Source: SZUA-35 sp037969565
Lineage (GTDB): Bacteria > Actinomycetota > Acidimicrobiia > Acidimicrobiales > SZUA-35
Assembly: GCA_037969565.1 (NCBI GenBank)
Contig: JBBKXQ010000181.1
Location: 1-10,425 of the forward strand
Reading direction: 5' to 3'
Length of the DNA: 10,425 bases
Part shown: positions 6,010-10,425 of the stretch, in pieces
How positions within the stretch are numbered: the stretch's first letter is position 1
How the letters are laid out: each line of letters begins with the position of its first letter
The notes under the pieces: model-generated
The model's input: the letters and a program-made list of their open reading frames with translations, nothing else
Told to the model about the DNA's origin: nothing
Database searches by the model: none
Translations under genes and position numbers: made by a program

Positions 6010-7079
6010 CCCTCTTCGCGATTGTTCAGATCGTTGTCACGACCACGGCGATCGGGTTTTGTGTCATCGGCGCCTTGGCGAGCCTCAACCGTCGTCGACG
6101 CGAAAAGCTTCGGACTCGCGCCCATCATTGGGCAGCAACGATCGTGCTCGATGCCGGGCCGAACCTCGAAGCCGCAAGCCGGGATCTCTCGAGGCTCCCG
6201 ATGCCGCTCTTGGCCGAGGTTCTCCAACAGCTGGCATCCGATACCACCGGCGAATCAAAGCGACGGCTTCGTGTCGTGGCCGAAAACGCCGGACTCAACC
6301 GGCGAATCGAACGGTTGAGTCGGCGCCGAAGGTGGCAGAAGCGAGTGCAGGCCGCCCACCTCCTGATGCTCCTGCCGAGCGGCGCTCCCGAGCGTGAATT
6401 GCTCTTGACCGACCGTCACCCGTTCGTGCGGGCTCGAGCGATCGAAAGCCTCAGCCCTTCTGGAGTCGGACGGTTCTCGAGTCTGCTGCTGGACTCGCTC
6501 GGTCACGAGAGCCCAGCAGTTCAAACCGCAACGCAACATGCCTTGGCCCGAGGTGGTTCTGATTGTGTGCCGACAATCGTGGACGGACTCGACCGTTCGC
6601 TCTCCGGTTTGTTGGACCCGACGGCGGCCGTCCGGCTCATGCAGGTCGCGGCGGAGTTGCCCGACCCGCGGTTGACTGGTTCCCTCCTCGCCTTCGCCGA
6701 TCATGACGACTTCAGGTTGCGCCAGCTCACGGCCTCGAGCTTGGGGCGCGGCATTTTCCCTGAGCCCGAGGTTCACCTGCGACCCCTCCTCGCCGACCCG
6801 ATGGCCGATGTGCGGGCTGAGGCAGCCCGGGCCGTTGGCATCGGGCGCGTCATGAGCCTGGCGCCTGCTCTCGGTCGGCTCCTCGGCGACCCGCAGTGGC
6901 AGGTTCGCCGCGATGCAGGCTCTGCGCTTGCCCTGCTCGGGCCCCCTGGACACATCGTCCTGCGTTGCCACCTCCGTGATGACGACGCGTTCGCCCGAGA
7001 CATGGCCAAACACGTACTCGCACAAGTGAATGGGCAAACGGCGAACGCCAACACGTTCGGTCAAAGGCTGGCCGCATGA
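6006..7079 (+). CDS. Membrane-anchored HEAT-repeat protein
   Basis: This protein has 357 residues from GTG 6006, with an excellent Shine-Dalgarno. One N-terminal transmembrane helix (about 5-26) is followed by a strongly basic stretch (RRRREKLRTR, 29-38), which predicts a cytoplasmic body by the positive-inside rule. Residues about 105-340 form helical repeats of HEAT/PBS-lyase type; the clearest is DPMADVRAEAARAVG (264-278) followed by DPQWQVRRDAGSALALLG (295-312), and weaker ones include HPFVRARAIESL (138-149) and HESPAVQTATQHALA (167-181). HEAT arrays are protein-binding scaffolds, and nothing here suggests an enzyme. It overlaps both neighbours by four bases, most tellingly the glycosyltransferase downstream. 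I infer that it holds or regulates that synthase at the membrane, perhaps in the place of an accessory subunit; the partner is not proven. Confidence 0.85.
   Translation: MTLFAIVQIVVTTTAIGFCVIGALASLNRRRREKLRTRAHHWAATIVLDAGPNLEAASRDLSRLPMPLLAEVLQQLASDTTGESKRRLRVVAENAGLNRRIERLSRRRRWQKRVQAAHLLMLLPSGAPERELLLTDRHPFVRARAIESLSPSGVGRFSSLLLDSLGHESPAVQTATQHALARGGSDCVPTIVDGLDRSLSGLLDPTAAVRLMQVAAELPDPRLTGSLLAFADHDDFRLRQLTASSLGRGIFPEPEVHLRPLLADPMADVRAEAARAVGIGRVMSLAPALGRLLGDPQWQVRRDAGSALALLGPPGHIVLRCHLRDDDAFARDMAKHVLAQVNGQTANANTFGQRLAA
7063..7067 (+). promoter_or_regulatory. Ribosome binding site for the glycosyltransferase
   Basis: AAAGG lies eight bases before ATG 7076, in the last codons of the HEAT-repeat gene. 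It supports the ATGA overlap start. Confidence 0.55.
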
Positions 7080-8503
7080 TTGCCGGCGCCTTCGGCATCG
7101 CGGCTCATGTCCTTGGGGCCGTGGTGTTACTCACCGCAACGCTTCAGGCGATACTCGTCCTCGCGGCGGTGATCGATCTCCGACAGTCTCGGGCCCGGAC
7201 TCGCTATCGCCTCTGGCGGCGCGTGATGAACTCCCCCCTGGCTCCGAAGGTGACGGTCCTCGTTCCCGCCTTCAACGAGTCGGTCACGATTCGTGAGTCG
7301 CTCGGCGGCATTCTTGCTCTGACATATCAGAACCTCGAGGTCGTAGTCGTCAACGATGGGTCAACCGACGACACCGAGGACGTGATCATCGAGGAGTTCG
7401 ATCTGGTCGAGGTCCACAACGTCTATCAAGCGCTGCTTCCCACGGAAGAGATCGTGCGGCTGTACCGCTCCCGCGTCGATCCTCGCTTGGTCGTGGCCCA
7501 GAAACTGAATGGCGGCAAGGCTGATGCCCTCAACGCGGCGCTGAACTTGGCCTCGGGCAGCCTCGTGTGCGCGGTGGACGCCGACACGATCATCACTCCC
7601 GACGCCCTCCAGATGCTGGTTGCCTCGTTCGTCGACGACTCCAGCGTTGTGGCCGCAGGAGGGTCGGTGCGACTCACCAACGGCGGACTCGCACGGGGCC
7701 CCAGCGGGCTCCGACCCAAGTTTCCTCGACAGATCTGGGCCGCCTGCCAGGTCGTGGAGTACACACGCGCCTTCTTGGTCGGTCGCCTCGGGTGGAACCA
7801 ATTGGGCGGCAATCTCATCGTCAGCGGAGCGTTCGGTGTCTTTCGCCGAGACAAGGTGATCGAGGTGACCGGGTATCTCCATGGCTGCATGGGTGAGGAC
7901 ATGGAACTGATCGTTCGGCTCCGACGTCACGGGTATGAGATCGGGGAACCGGCCAAGGTCGTCTTCAACGCCAGCCCCGTGGCCTGGACCGAAGCGCCGG
8001 AAGGTCTGGCCGAACTCCGCCGCCAACGCAATCGCTGGTACCGCGGCCTGCTCGACGTTCTGAGTCGACATCGTCGGATGATTCTGCGCCCGAAATACGG
8101 ATCGGCCGGCATGCTCGCCCTCCCCTATTTCGTTGTGGTCGAAGCCCTGGCCCCGATTGTGGAAGCAATCGGAATCATCGCTCTCGTCGTCGGTGTCGCT
8201 CTCGGCCTCATCACGAACGGCCAGCTGCTCTTCGTCGCTTCGATGTACGGCGTCGGTCTGCTCGTTTCGATTTCTGTTCTTCTCCTCGACGACGTGGCGT
8301 TCGGAATGCTCACCGACGTGCGCACCCGATTTCGAATGGTGGCAGTCGCCGCAATCGAGCACTTGATCTTCCGACCGCTGACCATCTGGTGGCGGCTCGG
8401 AGGACTGCTCTACTACGTGCAGGGAAGAACCGACTGGGGTGTTCAGGTGCGTCGCGGTTTCAGCGAGAACACCACCCCTGGCTCGCCACTCCCGAACGTA
8501 TGA
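7076..8503 (+). CDS. Processive family-2 glycosyltransferase (IcaA/PgaC/hyaluronan synthase type)
   Basis: This is a 475-residue integral membrane polysaccharide synthase. An N-terminal helix (about 10-32) precedes a cytoplasmic GT-A domain with the full motif set: VPAFNE (63-68), NDGSTD (93-98), NGGKADALN (145-153), DAD metal/sugar-nucleotide motif (168-170), GED catalytic-base motif (273-275) and the processive QRNRW motif (317-321). Two or three C-terminal helices (about 345-378, 383-405 and perhaps 424-446) would form the channel. Members polymerise UDP-sugars such as UDP-GlcNAc and extrude the chain; the sugar cannot be told from sequence. No PilZ domain is seen, so any cyclic-di-GMP control must come through a partner. 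ATG 7076 overlaps the HEAT gene stop. The last residues (about 460-475) look disordered. Confidence 0.92.
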   Translation: MIAGAFGIAAHVLGAVVLLTATLQAILVLAAVIDLRQSRARTRYRLWRRVMNSPLAPKVTVLVPAFNESVTIRESLGGILALTYQNLEVVVVNDGSTDDTEDVIIEEFDLVEVHNVYQALLPTEEIVRLYRSRVDPRLVVAQKLNGGKADALNAALNLASGSLVCAVDADTIITPDALQMLVASFVDDSSVVAAGGSVRLTNGGLARGPSGLRPKFPRQIWAACQVVEYTRAFLVGRLGWNQLGGNLIVSGAFGVFRRDKVIEVTGYLHGCMGEDMELIVRLRRHGYEIGEPAKVVFNASPVAWTEAPEGLAELRRQRNRWYRGLLDVLSRHRRMILRPKYGSAGMLALPYFVVVEALAPIVEAIGIIALVVGVALGLITNGQLLFVASMYGVGLLVSISVLLLDDVAFGMLTDVRTRFRMVAVAAIEHLIFRPLTIWWRLGGLLYYVQGRTDWGVQVRRGFSENTTPGSPLPNV

Positions 8504-8595
8504 ACTCATACCGACAATTGCCAATCCGAAACTCGGACAGGCTTCTCGGTGCCGAAATCAACGAAACAACGATGCAGACACAGCGAGGGACGAAA
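8504..8595 (+). other. 92-base gap before the HDOD-GGDEF gene
   Basis: The frame of the next gene stays open through this stretch, and an ATG at 8500 overlaps the glycosyltransferase stop. However, the stretch is A-rich, with many A-ending codons unlike the flanking genes, which points to a non-coding spacer. I see no clear promoter or terminator in it. Confidence 0.45.
8585..8588 (+). promoter_or_regulatory. Ribosome binding site deciding the HDOD-GGDEF start
   Basis: GAGG (in GAGGGA, 8585-8590) lies seven bases before ATG 8596. It favours that start over the upstream in-frame ATGs at 8500 and 8389, which have no such signal. Confidence 0.65.
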
Positions 8596-10098
8596 ATGAA
8601 GAGGCTGCAGATCACCGAAGAACTGACCTTGGACTCCCTGTTCATGAACGCTGAAGCCCTGCCGTCGCCGCCGATCGCCGTGCTGGAGATCGTCAGGAAA
8701 GCCGAGGATCCCGAGGTCGGTCTTGCTGAGCTGGCGAGGCTCATCGAATTCGACGTCGGTCTTGCGGTCCAGATTCTTCGTATCTCGAACTCCGCGCTGT
8801 ACTCGCCGATCAGCGAAATCACCACGATCGAGCGAGCCATCGCAACCCTTGGTCTGCGTTCGATCCGGCTTCTCGCCTTTTCCGCATCTCTCCGAATGCT
8901 CATTCCCGATCAGGCCCAAGCCTTCGACACCTCAGACGTTCGTCGCCGCATGGTGATCAATGGAAGCCTGGCGAGGAAGTTTGCCTTTTCGCTGGCTGGT
9001 CACCAGGAGGATGAGGCCTTTCTGGCCGGCTTGCTCACGGGCCTCGGTCCGATTGTTCTGGCCGCCAAGCACGGAGATCTGTGTCGCGAGATGAGTGCGA
9101 TCAACGGGTCGTGGCCGAGTAGTGAGTCCGAACGCGTGATGCTCGGCTTCACGACGAACGAGGTCACCGTGAACCTGGTGCGCCGTTGGGGGCTCCCGGA
9201 TGCACTGTGCGATGCAATCGAGCGCAGGACAGAAGCGCCGACCGCCGACGATTCACCGCTGCTTCGAACCCTACGACTGAGTTTCTTGGCGGAGAACGTT
9301 CTCTGTGGCCCTGACCCCAGTAGTGCGCTCGTACCGCTTCTGGTTGCGACGGAGGCGGAGATGGGAATGTCGCTCGAACAGACAAACGAGTGGCTTGTCG
9401 AGGCCGAGCCCCTGGTGGCTCAGATGGCCGACCTCCTGCAATTCAAAGTTCCGCAGGCCCAGACCTACTCCGAGCTCCTCATCGAGGCAACGCTCGGGAT
9501 GCAGCGACTCACGTTGGAAACGAACTCTGCGCTCGTCGAGGGCAATCGGCAATTGGAAGCGCTCTCGCAGAAGAACCGGCAGCTGCAGCATCAAGCGTCC
9601 ACCGACGCGCTGACGCAACTTCCGAATCGTGGCCTCTTCGACGAGATGCTGGCTTCCCGTCTCATCGAATGCCGGGCATCGGTAGCCGACGATCAGTCGC
9701 TCGGAGTCCTGTTGCTCGACCTCGATCATTTCAAGTTGGTCAACGACACCTACGGCCACACGGTTGGTGACGAGGTGCTTCGAGTCATCGGCACGATACT
9801 CAAACAGCAGACCCGCGGCGATGACATGCCGGCCCGATATGGCGGAGAAGAGTTCATCGTCCTCCTGCCCGCAACCAATGCCACGATCTTGAACAGCGTG
9901 GCTGAGCGTCTCCGGCAACGGATAGCCGACACCGTGATTCCACTTCCCGACGGGGGCCGGATCAGCGTGACCGCGAGCATCGGTGGCGCACTTGCCGGTG
10001 ACGAGAAGAACGAAACTGGGCCCGGACTGGTCGAACGGGCCGACAAACGTCTCTACGAGGCGAAGCGTTCGGGCCGCAACCGAGTGGTGATCAGCTGA
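8596..10098 (+). CDS. HDOD-GGDEF diguanylate cyclase
   Basis: This protein has 500 residues from ATG 8596. Residues about 18-215 are an HDOD domain, a signalling relative of HD phosphohydrolases without their metal-binding His-Asp pair (LPSPPIAVLEIVRK, then DVGLAVQILRISNSALYS, then TTIERAIATLGLRSIRLLAF). A helical region with a likely coiled coil (about 300-335) leads to a complete GGDEF domain (336-500): DLDHFKLVND (375-384), active-site GGEEF (416-420) and an intact inhibitory site RxxD (R407-D410) exactly five residues before it. It should make cyclic-di-GMP as a dimer with product inhibition. No membrane segment is seen. ATG 8500 would add 32 residues of non-coding-like composition and keep the operon's four-base-overlap habit, but has no Shine-Dalgarno. 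Its place directly after the polysaccharide synthase suggests that cyclic-di-GMP tunes polymer production. The stop overlaps the convergent gene by eight bases. Confidence 0.9.
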   Translation: MKRLQITEELTLDSLFMNAEALPSPPIAVLEIVRKAEDPEVGLAELARLIEFDVGLAVQILRISNSALYSPISEITTIERAIATLGLRSIRLLAFSASLRMLIPDQAQAFDTSDVRRRMVINGSLARKFAFSLAGHQEDEAFLAGLLTGLGPIVLAAKHGDLCREMSAINGSWPSSESERVMLGFTTNEVTVNLVRRWGLPDALCDAIERRTEAPTADDSPLLRTLRLSFLAENVLCGPDPSSALVPLLVATEAEMGMSLEQTNEWLVEAEPLVAQMADLLQFKVPQAQTYSELLIEATLGMQRLTLETNSALVEGNRQLEALSQKNRQLQHQASTDALTQLPNRGLFDEMLASRLIECRASVADDQSLGVLLLDLDHFKLVNDTYGHTVGDEVLRVIGTILKQQTRGDDMPARYGGEEFIVLLPATNATILNSVAERLRQRIADTVIPLPDGGRISVTASIGGALAGDEKNETGPGLVERADKRLYEAKRSGRNRVVIS

Positions 10099-10100
10099 TC
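10089..10100. repeat. 12-base perfect palindrome holding both convergent stop codons
   Basis: GATCAGCTGATC is its own reverse complement. The plus-strand stop TGA (10096-10098) and the minus-strand stop TGA (10093-10091) are the two halves of its TCAGCTGA core. Confidence 0.7.
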
Positions 10101-10378
10101 GGCAAGCGGTGATCTGCCGGACGAGTCGACTTGCCGTTTGCTTCGGCAACGACGGTCAGTCCGACGATGCCGATACCGGCACCCCAGAGCGCGAAATCCA
10201 ATGTTCTCGAACCGGTGAACGACCGGTCGGACTCCGGCACTTTCTCGGCGCCGGCTACAGCGACTGATTCTCCGCCCGTCGAGGAAACGTCGGTGGGGGA
10301 GTTGCCACTGGCCCGATCGACGCCGACAAGGATCGCTGGTAGGGCAAAGAAACCGAAAAGGAGGGCCAGGCGGGCCAC
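10091..10378 (-). CDS. Small membrane or exported protein, unrecognised
   Basis: This gives 95 residues from GTG 10378. The frame stays open upstream to the window edge (it adds about RPCEPARPSSFDRRT), so the true start may lie outside the window and the gene may be partial. A hydrophobic N-terminal segment (about 3-20, LALLFGFFALPAILVGV) is a signal anchor or signal peptide. A Ser/Thr/Gly/Glu-rich linker (21-58) follows, then a second hydrophobic Gly-rich helix (60-80, ALWGAGIGIVGLTVVAEA) and a short polar tail. Codon use is normal for the region, with G/C-rich third positions, which supports a real gene. I do not recognise a family. It is convergent to the operon and not part of it. No Shine-Dalgarno precedes GTG 10378. 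Confidence 0.6.
   Translation of the reverse strand: MARLALLFGFFALPAILVGVDRASGNSPTDVSSTGGESVAVAGAEKVPESDRSFTGSRTLDFALWGAGIGIVGLTVVAEANGKSTRPADHRLPIS
10131..10149 (+). terminator. Possible hairpin downstream of the operon, inside the convergent gene
   Basis: TTGCCG (10131-10136) pairs with CGGCAA (10144-10149) around a 7-base loop. CGGCAAG (10100-10106) can also pair with CTTGCCG (10130-10136), giving an alternative larger stem. The sites start just after the stop of the HDOD-GGDEF gene. No T-tract follows, so termination of the operon here is only a suggestion. Confidence 0.25.
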
Positions 10379-10425
10379 AGTTCGTCGATCGAAACTCGAC
10401 GGGCGGGCCGGCTCACATGGGCGAT

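Noticed and set aside
7361..8524. Minus-strand open frame of about 387 codons over the glycosyltransferase
   Set aside because: The plus strand encodes a complete GT2 with all motifs; the antisense product is His/Asp/Glu rich and has no domain pattern.
8389..8595. Upstream ATG at 8389 as start of the HDOD-GGDEF gene
   Set aside because: It would overlap the glycosyltransferase by 115 bases in another frame, and the extra residues (Arg-rich, no pattern) read like a shadow of that gene. ATG 8596 has a ribosome site.
9271..10149. Minus-strand open frame of about 292 codons over the GGDEF domain
   Set aside because: It is a shadow of the cyclase coding frame and has no recognisable fold.
1..10425. 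tRNA, rRNA or insertion-sequence features
   Set aside because: I see no cloverleaf-like segments with a TTCGA loop and CCA context, no rRNA motifs, and no transposase domains or terminal inverted repeats.

Overview
The window looks like chromosomal DNA from a high-GC actinobacterium. An Acidimicrobiia-type organism is my best guess, from codon use (mostly G/C at third positions, CG-rich Arg and Ser codons, GTG starts) and from the style of the signalling proteins. This is inference; no marker gene is present to prove it.

Layout. Positions 1-105 are the tail of an unrecognised gene with a different, C-ending codon style. A 124-base leader (106-229) follows, with several competing hairpins. 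Eight genes then run on the plus strand from 230 to about 10098. Three junctions are 4-base stop/start overlaps (2385-2388, 6006-6009, 7076-7079) and the other gaps are short (23, 27, 58 and 92 bases), so one long operon or two sub-operons is likely. A small membrane-protein gene on the minus strand (10091-10378, perhaps continuing past the window edge) converges on the operon and shares an 8-base overlap with its last gene.

The first half of the operon is a set of two-component parts. In order: a GAF plus HisKA_3-type protein with no ATPase domain; a NarL/FixJ-type response regulator with a LuxR helix-turn-helix; a protein with a histidine-kinase-like H-box followed by a receiver, again with no ATPase; a seven-helix membrane histidine kinase with a complete DHp and ATPase; and a 666-residue protein made of receiver-like and GGDEF-like modules that have lost their key residues. 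In that last protein the phosphoacceptor Asp of the C-terminal receiver is Glu. The membrane kinase is the only protein here with a visible ATP-binding kinase core, so it is the likely phosphate source for the others.

The second half is output. It holds a membrane-anchored HEAT-repeat protein, a processive family-2 glycosyltransferase of the IcaA/PgaC/hyaluronan synthase type, and an HDOD-GGDEF diguanylate cyclase with intact active and inhibitory sites. The simplest reading is a locus in which a membrane signal, passed through split phosphorelay parts and a pseudo-enzyme scaffold, controls cyclic-di-GMP and the making or export of a surface polysaccharide. The domain calls are well supported. 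The links between the proteins are inferred from gene order.
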